NCBI GenBank assembly: GCA_937931205.1
Contig: CALHBF010000013.1
Span: 219,484-283,483 of the forward strand
DNA from: an uncultured Bacteriovoracaceae bacterium
Lineage (GTDB): Bacteria; Bdellovibrionota; Bacteriovoracia; Bacteriovoracales; Bacteriovoracaceae
Direction of reading: 5' to 3'
DNA: 64,000 nucleotides
The notes under the pieces are model-generated. The model was not told the origin of the DNA. It made no database searches and saw nothing but the letters and a program-made list of their open reading frames with translations. A program made the position numbers and the translations under genes. Positions 33,394 through 42,995 of this stretch are shown here, in pieces. Each line of letters begins with the position of its first letter. Position 1 is the stretch's first letter.

Positions 33394-34755
33394 ATGCAGA
33401 ATCAGAGCATACCTAAAGTGTTAGTTATTGGGGCAGGCCTGGCAGGTTCAGAGGCTTCGATGTTTCTGGCCCGAAATGGAGTTAAAGTTGTTTTGGCGGA
33501 AGCGAAAACGATTAAATTGAACTCTGCTCAGAAGGTTTCAACTTTTGCAGAACTAGTTTGTACCAATTCACTCAAATCTCTTGATCCTCAATCGGCCCAC
33601 GGATTGTTAAAAACAGAAATGGAAGAACTTGGTTCTTTTATTGTTTCCGAGGCCAAACTTCATGCTGTTCCTGCCGGTGATGCACTGGCAGTAGATAGAG
33701 AGAAGTTTTCAGCGTCTATCTCAGCAGCTCTTGCAGCTGAACCTAATATTGAAATCCTAAGTGTAGATGTTGTTGATCCTCTTGAGCTTAAAAAACAAGT
33801 GGAAGCAGATTATGTTATCGTCGCTACCGGCCCTTTAACTAACAAGGGGCTGGAAGAGTGGATTCAGAAAGAAATTTCTGGAGATGATTTCTATTTCTAC
33901 GATGCGATCGCTCCTGTTGTGGACGCGGACTCTCTTAATTATGATCGTCTCTACTTTAAAGACAGACATAAAGATATGGAAGAGGGTGGAGATTACCTAA
34001 ACTCGGCCATGACCAAAGAAGAGTATTACGCCTTTGTTGAAGAGTTAGCGAAAGCTGAAAAAGTTCCGGCCAAAGATTTTGAAGACTGGAAATTCTTTGA
34101 ATCTTGTCTTCCGATCGATCTGATGGCCGAGCGTGGGAAAGATACTGCACGTTTTTCTTGTATGAAGCCTAAGGGGCTTGAACCAGATATCACTGGCAAG
34201 TGGCCATTTGCAGTAGTTCAACTTCGTAAAGAGAACCTTCTTGGTTCTGCTTATAACCTTGTAGGTTTTCAAACACGTCTGACTTATAAAGAGCAGGTGC
34301 GTGTATTCCGAATGATTCCAGGTTTAGAGAATGCAAGTTTCATTCACTTGGGAAGCTGTCATAGAAATTCATTTTTAAATGCAAGAAAATTACTGAATCA
34401 GGATTTAAGCTCTAAGAAATTTTCTGATCTCTATTTCGCCGGTCAGATCACTGGAGTTGAAGGATATACAGAATCAGCTTCGATGGGTCTTTATGTGGCC
34501 TATAATCTTCTGAGAAGAATTCAGAAAAAAGATTTTGTTTCTTTTCCTGTAGAAACAGCAATTGGTGCGCTGGTTAACTATATCATGACCATTGAGAAAC
34601 CATGCCCATCTAATATCAACTTCGGACTTCTTCCGGCCCCAGTTCTGACTCCTGAGCAGAGAAAGGGTGACCGCAAGAAAACCAAGAAAGATTTAGTGAC
34701 CAAGAAAGCACGAGAAGTATTTGAACAATTTCTAAAAGTGAATGAGACTGTATGA
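33394..34755 (+). CDS. trmFO: Methylene-THF tRNA (uracil-5-)-methyltransferase
   Basis: 453 residues from the ATG at 33394, which gives the usual N-terminus (IPKVLVIGAGLAGSEAS); further in-frame starts at 33322 and 33382 add an unusual leader. FAD enzyme that methylates U54 of tRNA to ribothymidine. Seen: the FAD motif GAGLAGSE, 'STFAELVCTNSLKS', 'GPLTNKGLEEWI' and 'FAGQITGVEGYTESASMGLYVA'. Overlaps the following transporter ATG by 4 bp. Confidence 0.95.
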   Translation: MQNQSIPKVLVIGAGLAGSEASMFLARNGVKVVLAEAKTIKLNSAQKVSTFAELVCTNSLKSLDPQSAHGLLKTEMEELGSFIVSEAKLHAVPAGDALAVDREKFSASISAALAAEPNIEILSVDVVDPLELKKQVEADYVIVATGPLTNKGLEEWIQKEISGDDFYFYDAIAPVVDADSLNYDRLYFKDRHKDMEEGGDYLNSAMTKEEYYAFVEELAKAEKVPAKDFEDWKFFESCLPIDLMAERGKDTARFSCMKPKGLEPDITGKWPFAVVQLRKENLLGSAYNLVGFQTRLTYKEQVRVFRMIPGLENASFIHLGSCHRNSFLNARKLLNQDLSSKKFSDLYFAGQITGVEGYTESASMGLYVAYNLLRRIQKKDFVSFPVETAIGALVNYIMTIEKPCPSNINFGLLPAPVLTPEQRKGDRKKTKKDLVTKKAREVFEQFLKVNETV

Positions 34756-35648
34756 GTGGAATTCTACTGATCGCGCTTGCTGGTACTTTGTGGTCGCTTG
34801 ATACGCTGATCCGTTATCCATTAGTAGGTAAAGGTGTAAACCCTGTTTTGATTGTTTTCTACGAACATGTCATCCTTTGTCTTCTCTTTTTTCTTCCTTA
34901 TGCTTTCTCTCTTTTTAAAAGATTAAAAGACCTTAATTGGAAGGATATTTTTAGTTTTTTTGTGATTGGTGGTTTAGGCTCGGCCATCGCTACAGTGGCG
35001 TTCACTGAAGCTTTTGTAAGCATTAACCCAACACTTGTTATTCTATTGCAGAAATTTCAGCCAGTGATTGCCATTACTTTGGCATCAGTCGTTCTGAAAG
35101 AGAAAATAGATAAAAATTTTCTTCTCCTTGCCGGCATTAGTCTGCTCGGTGCCGTTCTTATCAGTTTTCCTGATTTCTCAGAGTTAATGAGACTTGAAAT
35201 TGATCTGGGAGAATCTTCAAAACTTCGTGCCTATCTTCTTGTGATGCTCTCGGTAGTGATCTGGGGAAGTGCTACGGTTTTTGGTAAGAGACTTAGTATG
35301 AGAGGTTTTGAGACTAAAGAAATTATGGCCGGAAGATATGTTCTCGGTTTTATTTTCTTGCTCCCTTTCATGAAATATCAAAAAGAAGCTTTTCTTCTTC
35401 CTGAAAATATCGATTACATAAAAGTAACCCTAATGGTTCTTGTTTCAGGGGCCTTAGGGATGTGGGTTTATTATAAAGGGATGTTAAAGCTTTCTGCTAA
35501 GAACACTGCGGTAGCAGAGATGTTTTTCCCTCTTGTTGCTGTCATTGTGAACTGGATCTTTTTAGGTCAGTCTCTTAATTTTATTCAAATCCTTGGTGGA
35601 TTATTATTAATCTTTGGTTCATATACCATTCATATGAAAAAGTACTAA
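34752..35648 (+). CDS. DMT (EamA) family transporter
   Basis: 298 residues, ten membrane helices in two EamA repeats. The family pattern is visible in 'ATVAFTEAFVSINPTLVILLQKFQPVIAI' and, in the second half, 'GMWVYYKGMLKLSAKNTAVAEMFFPLVAVI'. Usually exports amino acids or metabolites; the substrate cannot be told. Between trmFO and a glycosyltransferase gene with overlapping ends, so the three form one operon. Confidence 0.88.
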   Translation: MSGILLIALAGTLWSLDTLIRYPLVGKGVNPVLIVFYEHVILCLLFFLPYAFSLFKRLKDLNWKDIFSFFVIGGLGSAIATVAFTEAFVSINPTLVILLQKFQPVIAITLASVVLKEKIDKNFLLLAGISLLGAVLISFPDFSELMRLEIDLGESSKLRAYLLVMLSVVIWGSATVFGKRLSMRGFETKEIMAGRYVLGFIFLLPFMKYQKEAFLLPENIDYIKVTLMVLVSGALGMWVYYKGMLKLSAKNTAVAEMFFPLVAVIVNWIFLGQSLNFIQILGGLLLIFGSYTIHMKKY

Positions 35649-36694
35649 TGATGAAAGTTGCCATTGCTGTCGATTCATTACTTAAACGAGATGAAGCTGT
35701 TTTTCTTCTCGAACTTGTTCTTAATCTTTTCCCTAATTCTGAAATTTATACGATCGCTCATAAACGTGGTGGCATTTTAGGACAAATTGAGACAAGACCT
35801 ATTATTTCAAGTTTTCTAACCCACAAGGTGAAAACAGTCGAAGATTTTCAAAAAAATTTGTGGCTATCTCCTTCAGCAGTGAAGGGCATTCCTCTTCATC
35901 CTTCGATTGAGAAAGTGATTGTTCTCTCTCGCGGTTTTATTCATGGACTAAAGTTTCCTGAACATGTTCAACGCTACTTGTATCTCATTGAATGGGATAT
36001 GGTAGAGCTTCCTAAAAAAGGCTGGAGAAAGTTCTTTAATCCTTATGTGGAAGAGTTCAAATTTAAATCGCTAAAAAATTATTTCAATATTGCAGTCAGT
36101 TCAGAAACGTTAAAGAATGAGCTTGAGCTGCCAAATGCAAAAGTCATTTATCCTACTTTTCGCACTGAAGAGTATCCTTTTGTAAAAGATGAGGATCATA
36201 ACTTCGAATTTGATCACCACCTTGTTTATACTCATGGTTTAACTCGTGAAGAATTTTACAGGTTAGTGAGTTTTATTATCAGTAAAGGTGATCTGGTTCG
36301 CGTGATGGGACCGGATGAGCATGTGAAGAGCCTTTTTGTGAATAGCCCGAAGGTGGACTTTGCAGGAGATCACTGTGAAGCTACGGCCGCTATGTATTCT
36401 CATAAAGCGAAAGTTATCTGGGATCTGTCAGGAGGATTTTTTCCTTCGAAGGCCTTTGGTGCTCTTTGCACTGGTCGTCCTGTTGTGGTGAGAGACACTA
36501 AGATTAACAGAGAGTTCCTTCCAGAGGGGGCTTACTTTGTTGAATTAGATAAAAACTTAGAAGAAGTATTCACCAAGGCCAATTCAGAATTTTTAAGCTT
36601 TGATCGTCGCTCGCTGCGACGTCAGGGATTGAAGTGGAATGAGCGTCTTTTCAAATCAAAAATAGCACAATTCCTTGAGCGTCAGGCCGACTGA
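35648..36694 (+). CDS. Glycosyltransferase-like protein (GT4 fold)
   Basis: 348 residues. N-terminal half is a Rossmann-like acceptor domain ('AIAVDSLLKRDEAVFLLELVLNLFP'). The C-terminal half has GT4-like features: 'HGLTREEFYRLVSFI', 'DLVRVMGPDEHVKSLF', 'KVIWDLSGGFFPSKAFGALCTGRPVVV', which resembles the EX7E donor region with Glu replaced. The donor is not evident. It follows the DMT gene by a TAATG junction. Its 3' end overlaps the convergent nrnA by 13 bp. Confidence 0.65.
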   Translation: MMKVAIAVDSLLKRDEAVFLLELVLNLFPNSEIYTIAHKRGGILGQIETRPIISSFLTHKVKTVEDFQKNLWLSPSAVKGIPLHPSIEKVIVLSRGFIHGLKFPEHVQRYLYLIEWDMVELPKKGWRKFFNPYVEEFKFKSLKNYFNIAVSSETLKNELELPNAKVIYPTFRTEEYPFVKDEDHNFEFDHHLVYTHGLTREEFYRLVSFIISKGDLVRVMGPDEHVKSLFVNSPKVDFAGDHCEATAAMYSHKAKVIWDLSGGFFPSKAFGALCTGRPVVVRDTKINREFLPEGAYFVELDKNLEEVFTKANSEFLSFDRRSLRRQGLKWNERLFKSKIAQFLERQAD

Positions 36695-37677
36695 TTAATC
36701 ATCTCTTGAACAGAGGCGATAACCTCTTGGGTGATTTCTTCTGTGGTTTTTCCATTCTTATTAATGATGGTCGCTGCTGAATGGCAGTGACCGCCACCGC
36801 CGATCTTCGTGGCCATAAGGCCCACATCAACATCACCAGTTGATCTCAAACTCACTTTTACTGACTTGCCGTCATCCCTGAACATACAGGCCACTTTTAA
36901 ATTATTAAGAACCAGAAGATGGTTAATGAAAGCATGAGTATCTTCAACATCAGAATGAAAATGCTGAAGGTCACTCTGACTAAGATTGATCCAGGCTATG
37001 GATTCATCAGCATTTGTTCTAGCAGAGGAGAGAACTCGACCTAAAAGATGCATATGGTGAATTCTTTTTGTTCCATAGATGCCGTTATAGGCTTCAGGAG
37101 GATTGATTCCTGTATCCATTAGTTTTGCGATAAGATGATGAGTTTTACCCGTTACAGTGGGGTAGCGAAATGAGCTGGTATCAATGATGATCGCTGTATA
37201 AATAGGCAGAGCGATTTTTTTCGTGAAAGGAATCCCTAAGTGCTCGATCATTTCTCCAACGAGCTGACCGGTGGCGGCAGCTGTTTCATCAATACAATGA
37301 GTTTTAAGATTTCTTCCACGGCAAGGGTGGTGATCAATGAAAAGCAGATTCTCAAATTGATTGATGTAGGACTTGATATGATTTCCAACTCTTTCTTTAG
37401 TGTTGGTATCAACGACAATTACTAGGTCAGGAACAAATTGCGGATGTTTTTGTTGAAAGTCAGTAAGACCTAAAACGACAGAATCTTGATCTAGATAATT
37501 ATATCTTTCAAGTAATGGTTCTTCGTTCACACAGTGAGCGTCTTTACCGATTTCTTTGAGGGCCAGACACAGAGAAATCTCTGAACCAATTCCATCAGCA
37601 TCAGGATATTCATGAGTCGTGATAAGAATCTTCTTGGACTCTTGTATTCTTGATTTAAAAACATCTAAAATAGTCAT
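36682..37677 (-). CDS. nrnA: DHH phosphoesterase, NrnA-like
   Basis: 331 residues. NrnA degrades short oligoribonucleotides and dephosphorylates pAp. The DHH ligands are present: 'THEYPDADGIGSE' (DxD), 'VVDTNTKERVG', 'FIDHHPCRG' (the DHH motif) and the DHHA1 GGGGH in 'IGGGGHCHSAA'. About 1-190 catalytic, 230-330 DHHA1. Acts in the cytoplasm. Single gene with a short upstream region (37678-37739) shared with the divergent ABC cluster. Confidence 0.9.
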   Translation of the reverse strand: MTILDVFKSRIQESKKILITTHEYPDADGIGSEISLCLALKEIGKDAHCVNEEPLLERYNYLDQDSVVLGLTDFQQKHPQFVPDLVIVVDTNTKERVGNHIKSYINQFENLLFIDHHPCRGRNLKTHCIDETAAATGQLVGEMIEHLGIPFTKKIALPIYTAIIIDTSSFRYPTVTGKTHHLIAKLMDTGINPPEAYNGIYGTKRIHHMHLLGRVLSSARTNADESIAWINLSQSDLQHFHSDVEDTHAFINHLLVLNNLKVACMFRDDGKSVKVSLRSTGDVDVGLMATKIGGGGHCHSAATIINKNGKTTEEITQEVIASVQEMINQSA

Positions 37678-37739
37678 ATTTGTTACTTATCGGTAAGTTG
37701 TCGCATAAACTAAGTGCTCCTTTAAGATTATAGGTAATT

Positions 37740-38660
37740 ATGGATAAAATACTAGTAGTTGACAGTGTTTCTAAGGAATACCCCGGACGAGCGGCGGTCA
37801 AGAACGTCTCTTTTTCGGTGAAAGCAGGCTCAATCCATGGTTTTTTGGGACCTAATGGAGCTGGTAAATCCACTACCATGAAAATGATTGCGGGCCTATT
37901 GCCGGTCAGCAGTGGCCGGATTGAACTCTTCGGTAAACCTATCGCGACACAAGATATCTCTAAGCTTATTGGTATGCTTCCTGAGAATCCTCCACTGTAT
38001 CTTGAAATGACAGTGCGTGGTTATGTTGAGTTTGTCGCTAAACTTCATCAACAAACAAATATTCAAACGCGAGTAGAAGAGGTGCTAAAGGATCTCTCCC
38101 TTTCTGAAGTGGCCGATAGGATTATTGGCAATCTCTCTAAGGGTTATAAACAACGTGTAGGTCTTGCTCAGGCGCTGGTTTACGATGCTCCTTTTATTAT
38201 TCTAGACGAACCGACCAATGGTCTTGATCCACAGTCGGTGGTTGAGCTTCGAGAATTTATTAAAAAGCTGGCACAAAAGAAAACAATTCTTTTCTCATCT
38301 CACATTCTCTCAGAAGTAGAGCACCTTTGTGATGAGATCACTATTATCCACCAAGGGGAAGTAAAGGCTTCTGGGGCGATGAGTGTTATTCGTGGGGCTG
38401 CACGCGCGGGATTGGTAATTAGACTAGGAATAAGTCGAGATCAGAAACTTCCGGATTTGGGACGTTTCGGCAAAGTCGAAATTAAAAAAGTTTCGAGTGA
38501 AGAAATAGAAGACCTTTATGAACTTCACTTTGAAGCGGGCAAGGATGTGCGTAAGGAATTAAGCCGCCATCTCTTTGAGTCAGGCGTGGATATCCTGACA
38601 ATGACCTTAGAATCACCAGAGCTGGAAGATATCTTCCTGCAGATGACGGAGAAAGTATGA
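37740..38660 (+). CDS. ABC transporter ATPase (gliding type, GldA-like)
   Basis: 306 residues. The nucleotide-binding set is complete: Walker A 'GPNGAGKST', Q-loop, signature 'LSKGYKQRVGLAQAL', Walker B 'FIILDEPTNGLDPQS' and switch His in 'ILFSSHILSE'. A C-terminal about 90-residue extension is typical of ABC-2 exporter ATPases. It begins a run of five close or overlapping genes with permease, GldG-like and DUF4340 proteins, the layout of gliding-motility type ABC clusters. Confidence 0.93.
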   Translation: MDKILVVDSVSKEYPGRAAVKNVSFSVKAGSIHGFLGPNGAGKSTTMKMIAGLLPVSSGRIELFGKPIATQDISKLIGMLPENPPLYLEMTVRGYVEFVAKLHQQTNIQTRVEEVLKDLSLSEVADRIIGNLSKGYKQRVGLAQALVYDAPFIILDEPTNGLDPQSVVELREFIKKLAQKKTILFSSHILSEVEHLCDEITIIHQGEVKASGAMSVIRGAARAGLVIRLGISRDQKLPDLGRFGKVEIKKVSSEEIEDLYELHFEAGKDVRKELSRHLFESGVDILTMTLESPELEDIFLQMTEKV

Positions 38661-39412
38661 TTTATCATATTTGGAAAAAAGAAGTTGAGAGTTACTTCTC
38701 TTCGCCTTTGGCCTATGTTCTTATTGGACTTTTTTCTTTAATCAGTGGAGTGATTTTTTTCAATCTCCTCGTGACTTATTCAGATGGTATTTTGGCCATC
38801 CCGGCGCACATGGCGCAGGAAATATCTTTTGTCGATGAAGTTGTTGTTAAGCTCTTTGCGAACATCAATTTTATTTTTCTCTTCTTTATCCCTCTGATCA
38901 CGATGAAATCTTTTTCTGAGGAGAAGAAGCAACAGACTCTTGATATCTATTGGTTAAGTTCAGTATCAGAGTGGAAGCTCATCCTTGCTAAGAACTTAGC
39001 TGCCCTGACTTTGATCTCAGCCATGCTTCTTCTTACTTGTGTTTACCCTTTAGTTATCTGGGGAGTAGGGATCAGAGATTTTACTATTTTAGGTTCAAGC
39101 TATCTTAGTCTTTTCTTAAATGCTGCTGCTTACATTGCACTGGGGATTTTTTGTTCGACACTAACGAGTAATCAAATTGTCGCTGCCCTGTTGGCGATTC
39201 TTGGAGTGATGGGAATGTGGATGATTACTTGGGGTGGACATCTTCATTCTAATTATCTTCTGGCCGAAATTTTTACTTATCTAGGGATTTCTTCTCACTT
39301 TGAAAGAATTTTAAGAGGTCTTATCGGAACTCAAGATTTGATTTACTACGTAAGCTTTATCTTCTTATTTAATTTTATGGCCATTAAGAGTCTAGGAAAG
39401 AGGAACTGGTAA
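38657..39412 (+). CDS. ABC-2 permease (GldF-like)
   Basis: 251 residues, six membrane helices. N-terminal 'IWKKEVESYFSSPLAYVLIGLF' is the family start (inner membrane ABC-2 type). 'PLITMKSFSEEKKQQTLDIYWLSS' is a conserved cytoplasmic patch. Overlaps the ATPase stop by 4 bp and directly abuts the next gene. Confidence 0.92.
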   Translation: MIYHIWKKEVESYFSSPLAYVLIGLFSLISGVIFFNLLVTYSDGILAIPAHMAQEISFVDEVVVKLFANINFIFLFFIPLITMKSFSEEKKQQTLDIYWLSSVSEWKLILAKNLAALTLISAMLLLTCVYPLVIWGVGIRDFTILGSSYLSLFLNAAAYIALGIFCSTLTSNQIVAALLAILGVMGMWMITWGGHLHSNYLLAEIFTYLGISSHFERILRGLIGTQDLIYYVSFIFLFNFMAIKSLGKRNW

Positions 39413-40942
39413 ATGAAAATTAATCTTTATCCTCTTTGGGTGATTGTCGATTTTCTGTTGGTGATATGTTGTTTATCATTGTGGATAACTGCCTCAGAAT
39501 ACAAAACACTTAATATTTCTTTGAGTGTTTTTACTCTTTGTCTTAGTCTAATTTTGATCATCCTTCGCTATAAAGAAATCGAAAGTTTTGTTAAAACGAC
39601 ATTTTTCAAAAATATGATGATCCATGTGATCAATACAGTGCTTGTCCTGTGTATTTTGGGAATGATCAATTATCTTGGGAACAAGAACTATCACGAGTTC
39701 GATCTGACTGTTGAAAAAAGAAACAGTCTGGCCGGGCAAACAATGAAAGTTTTGGAGATGGTTAAGGCCCCATTAAAAATTACTCTATTCGCCAAACGTG
39801 AACAGTGGGACCCGATTCTTCGTTTGCTTAAACTTTATGAAGCTCAAAACAAGAATGTGAAGATCGAAGCTTTTGATACAGACCTTCGACCTGACTTGGT
39901 GAAGTCTCTAGATATTGCTCAAAATGGAATGGTGATTCTTAATTATCAGGGTAATGAGACTAAGTTTATTATTACGGATGAACTCTCTGTTACTAACAAC
40001 TTGCTAAAAATTTTAAGAGACAGACAGCTGGTCATTTATATGACTAGTGGCCATCAGGAACTGAGCTGTGATTCGAAGGAAGCTGAAGGCATCAGCACCA
40101 TTTGTGATGAGATTCGTGCTCAAAACTATGATCTACGCTTTATTAATTTAACTCAGACTTCAGCCATTCCGGCCGATGCGGATGGAGTGATGGTTCTAGG
40201 ACCTCAGGTTTCTTTCCTCGACTCAGAAACAGCACAGTTATCTAAATATCTGCAAAATGGAGGAAGTCTCTTCCTTGCTCTTGCTCCTTCTTTTAAAAAG
40301 AACATTTATAAAAATCTTATCGAGCTTGCCGCTAATTATGGACTAATGCTTGGTGAAGATATTGTGATTGATAGGCTCTCAACAGTTCAGGGAGCTGAAG
40401 CAACCATTCCTATTATTAGCGAATACAATCAGGAACATCCGATTACTGCGGGTATGAGTCAGCGAACGATCTTCCCATTATCGGCTTCGGTGCAAACGAT
40501 TGAGGGACAAGACACTGCAACACTCCTTGCCTTTACTTCAAAATTCCCAGGAAGCTGGGCAGAATCAGACCTCAAAGGTGTGACTGAAGGTAAAGCTGAG
40601 TATCAGGCAGGCAAAGATATTCAAGGACCCATCGGATTGATTGGTATTGGAGAGAGTACTGCAACAGTGAAGGACTCGCGCTTTGTTCTTCTAGGATCAA
40701 GCTCATTTTTAATTAACGGCTATCAAGCGCAATCTGGAAATGGAACGCTATTTTTAAATTCTCTATCTTGGATGCTTAGTGATGAAGGAATTATTTCCTT
40801 TAATCGAACAGGTAACGAGAACGCTCCAGTTATCTTGAGCTCTCACCACATTCAAATGATTTTTGTGATTTCTATTATCATTGTGCCGATTGTCTTTTTT
40901 GCAACGGCCGTTTTCATTTATAGGCGTAGAAGACTTTTATGA
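39413..40942 (+). CDS. GldG-like ABC-associated membrane protein
   Basis: 509 residues. Two or three N-terminal membrane helices (about 8-28, 37-57, 68-88), a large periplasmic domain (about 95-470), and a C-terminal helix (about 480-500). The domain begins 'NYHEFDLTVEKRNSLAGQTMKVLEMV', the standard start of ABC-type uncharacterised (Gld-like) domains. No catalytic motif visible. With GldA- and GldF-like partners it would form an ABC-2 complex whose substrate is unknown; in Bacteroidota it supports gliding. Confidence 0.88.
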   Translation: MKINLYPLWVIVDFLLVICCLSLWITASEYKTLNISLSVFTLCLSLILIILRYKEIESFVKTTFFKNMMIHVINTVLVLCILGMINYLGNKNYHEFDLTVEKRNSLAGQTMKVLEMVKAPLKITLFAKREQWDPILRLLKLYEAQNKNVKIEAFDTDLRPDLVKSLDIAQNGMVILNYQGNETKFIITDELSVTNNLLKILRDRQLVIYMTSGHQELSCDSKEAEGISTICDEIRAQNYDLRFINLTQTSAIPADADGVMVLGPQVSFLDSETAQLSKYLQNGGSLFLALAPSFKKNIYKNLIELAANYGLMLGEDIVIDRLSTVQGAEATIPIISEYNQEHPITAGMSQRTIFPLSASVQTIEGQDTATLLAFTSKFPGSWAESDLKGVTEGKAEYQAGKDIQGPIGLIGIGESTATVKDSRFVLLGSSSFLINGYQAQSGNGTLFLNSLSWMLSDEGIISFNRTGNENAPVILSSHHIQMIFVISIIIVPIVFFATAVFIYRRRRLL

Positions 40943-42222
40943 AAGTAAACCTTTGGTTATTTGGCATTCTTTTGACCCTTGTAGTGGGAACTTATTTCTT
41001 CCAAGAGAAGAGAGTGGAAGAGAATTTTAAAAAATCATTGGTCGCTGGCCGACTCATCAAGGGACAGATCAATTCTATTGAGACACCTACTTTTAAGGCA
41101 AACCTCGTGGGTGGTCGCTGGATATTTGAAAACGACCTTCTTTCACATAATGATTTATCAAGACTGGTGGCGATGCTTGAAACGGTGAAAGAAGTGAAAG
41201 CTCTGGAAGCTGATCCCAATGTGGAAGGAATTCATTTAAAAATTAATGAAAATTCTTATTTTCTAGGAAGTATGAATTTAGATCAAAGTGGTTTTTACTT
41301 TAAAGTAAACGATAAGAACTTTGTGGCAATCATTGAAACTGATTCTCGTCAAATCCATTCCGAAGACGAAAACCTCAATGTGATTAAGTATAATGAACTC
41401 AAAGATCTCTTGATGAAAACTCAAGGAGAGTTGGTTGAAAAGCAACTTTTCCGTTATTACCCTGATCTTCAATTTGAAACAGTCCTGATCAAACCAGATG
41501 GGGCCCTTGATTTTGAATTGGATTTTAAAAATAATACGACTCTTCCAGCTCCTATGAAGGGGATTGAGGTTCATCAGGAATTAGGCAATAAGTTTCAAGC
41601 ACTCGTGCGTGAGATCAAGCTTAAGGGAAGGGTGAAGGCCGATCCTAAATTAAAGAAAAATAAAATGGGTGAGATCACTTTCTTACCGCAAGAGATGAAG
41701 TGGGAAGTTTTTCTCCCTCATAAAAACAAAGCAGATGTTTATCTTTTCGATTCTCAAGGCAATGCCTATGAGATGATCGGAGGAACATTAAAAGTGTTCC
41801 TCATCCAGCTTCAAGATTATTGGGATAAAAAAGTTATTCCACCTTCTGATTTTACAAACTTTGATGTGCTAAGTGTGACCCTGACTCAGGGGACAGATGA
41901 ACTGACAGTTAAAGTAAAAAATAGAGAACCTCTTGAGTACGAGAGTGATCAAAAAATTAAGCAGAATAAAGTAGAGATGCTGTTCCAGGTGATTTTTAAT
42001 CTGGCCAATTTTGATCAAGGGCAACGTGTATCACCGATGACGACCAGTCAGTATCGTCAGCTCTTATCAGAAGATAATTTGCGGATGGAGATTATGGGAC
42101 AGGATCTGGTTCTGGTTTCTTATGGACAAGAGCTAATTGTTGCCAATATTACGCAAGAATATAAAGTTCATTTTACCCGTATTGAAAACTTTCCTTTAAA
42201 CATCAAGGATATGTTAGAGTAA
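40939..42222 (+). CDS. DUF4340-type membrane-anchored protein
   Basis: 427 residues. Single N-terminal membrane helix (about 5-22), then a beta-rich repeated domain, with the DUF4340-like pattern 'FENDLLSHNDLSRLVAMLETVKEVK' and repeated 'YFLGSMNLDQSGFYFKVND'. DUF4340 proteins commonly follow GldG-like proteins in this cluster; they are thought to act in the periplasm. 4-bp overlap with the preceding gene. Confidence 0.78.
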   Translation: MKVNLWLFGILLTLVVGTYFFQEKRVEENFKKSLVAGRLIKGQINSIETPTFKANLVGGRWIFENDLLSHNDLSRLVAMLETVKEVKALEADPNVEGIHLKINENSYFLGSMNLDQSGFYFKVNDKNFVAIIETDSRQIHSEDENLNVIKYNELKDLLMKTQGELVEKQLFRYYPDLQFETVLIKPDGALDFELDFKNNTTLPAPMKGIEVHQELGNKFQALVREIKLKGRVKADPKLKKNKMGEITFLPQEMKWEVFLPHKNKADVYLFDSQGNAYEMIGGTLKVFLIQLQDYWDKKVIPPSDFTNFDVLSVTLTQGTDELTVKVKNREPLEYESDQKIKQNKVEMLFQVIFNLANFDQGQRVSPMTTSQYRQLLSEDNLRMEIMGQDLVLVSYGQELIVANITQEYKVHFTRIENFPLNIKDMLE

Positions 42223-42226
42223 ATTT

Positions 42227-42865
42227 ATGAATTCAATTAAAGACATTCTAGAGACTTATTTAACAGTTCTGTTTCACCCGTATAAGGTGCATAGACAGTT
42301 TCGTTTTCAGATGCCTTCGACTTCAACTTACTCCCTCCGACCTCTTAAGCTTTCAGAGGCCATCGGTACTTCTTGGATCTTTTGTATTGTTCGTGGGCTC
42401 ATTAAGTTGCTATTGGTGAATTTCTTTATCGTCACTGTTGGTAAAACCTTCGAAGGTATTGCAGTTGGGGGTCTTTTTAGTGATTCAATAATTAGCGGTT
42501 ACTCTTTTTTTATTATTTCATCGGCCCTTGATATTCTCTTTTTTCCCATTGCTGCTCTTATCATTAATAGCTATTGGTCATGGGTGATTAAACTTTTTAT
42601 TAAGTGGCTTAATCCAGAACTTGATCGAGAAAAAATTGCTGATGAAATCACCACTCACGCACTAAGCTCTCACTTCTTAGGAATAATCCCTTTCATCGGG
42701 GAGTTCTTTCAGTTTTGTTACTACTATTTTCTGCTCTATGTGGGACTGCGCGCCAATCTCGGAGCTTCTCGTTCTTTTAGTCTAGTAGTTCTTGTTTCAC
42801 CATTTTTATTGATCAGCATGATCATTGGGCTTCTCGGCTTCGCAGTTTTTTATTTAGGACGCTGA
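42227..42865 (+). CDS. Yip1-like membrane protein
   Basis: 212 residues, about five membrane helices. Cytoplasmic N-terminus with 'LFHPYKVHRQFRFQMP' before the first helix; the pattern of five close helices and 'GLRANLGASRSFSLVVLVSPFLLISMI' resembles Yip1-domain proteins. Function unknown. It sits 4 bp after the DUF4340 gene and probably ends the ABC operon. No terminator is clear between 42866 and 42995. Confidence 0.55.
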   Translation: MNSIKDILETYLTVLFHPYKVHRQFRFQMPSTSTYSLRPLKLSEAIGTSWIFCIVRGLIKLLLVNFFIVTVGKTFEGIAVGGLFSDSIISGYSFFIISSALDILFFPIAALIINSYWSWVIKLFIKWLNPELDREKIADEITTHALSSHFLGIIPFIGEFFQFCYYYFLLYVGLRANLGASRSFSLVVLVSPFLLISMIIGLLGFAVFYLGR

Positions 42866-42995
42866 TATTTAAGTCTTTTTTTTTCTTACAGGATGCAATT
42901 TCAGTCGGTTGAAAAATGATGTTGCGTTGTCTTTCTGGTCCTTTTTTGGAATGATCCTTTACACACAACACATCGAAATTTGAGGGACATAATAC

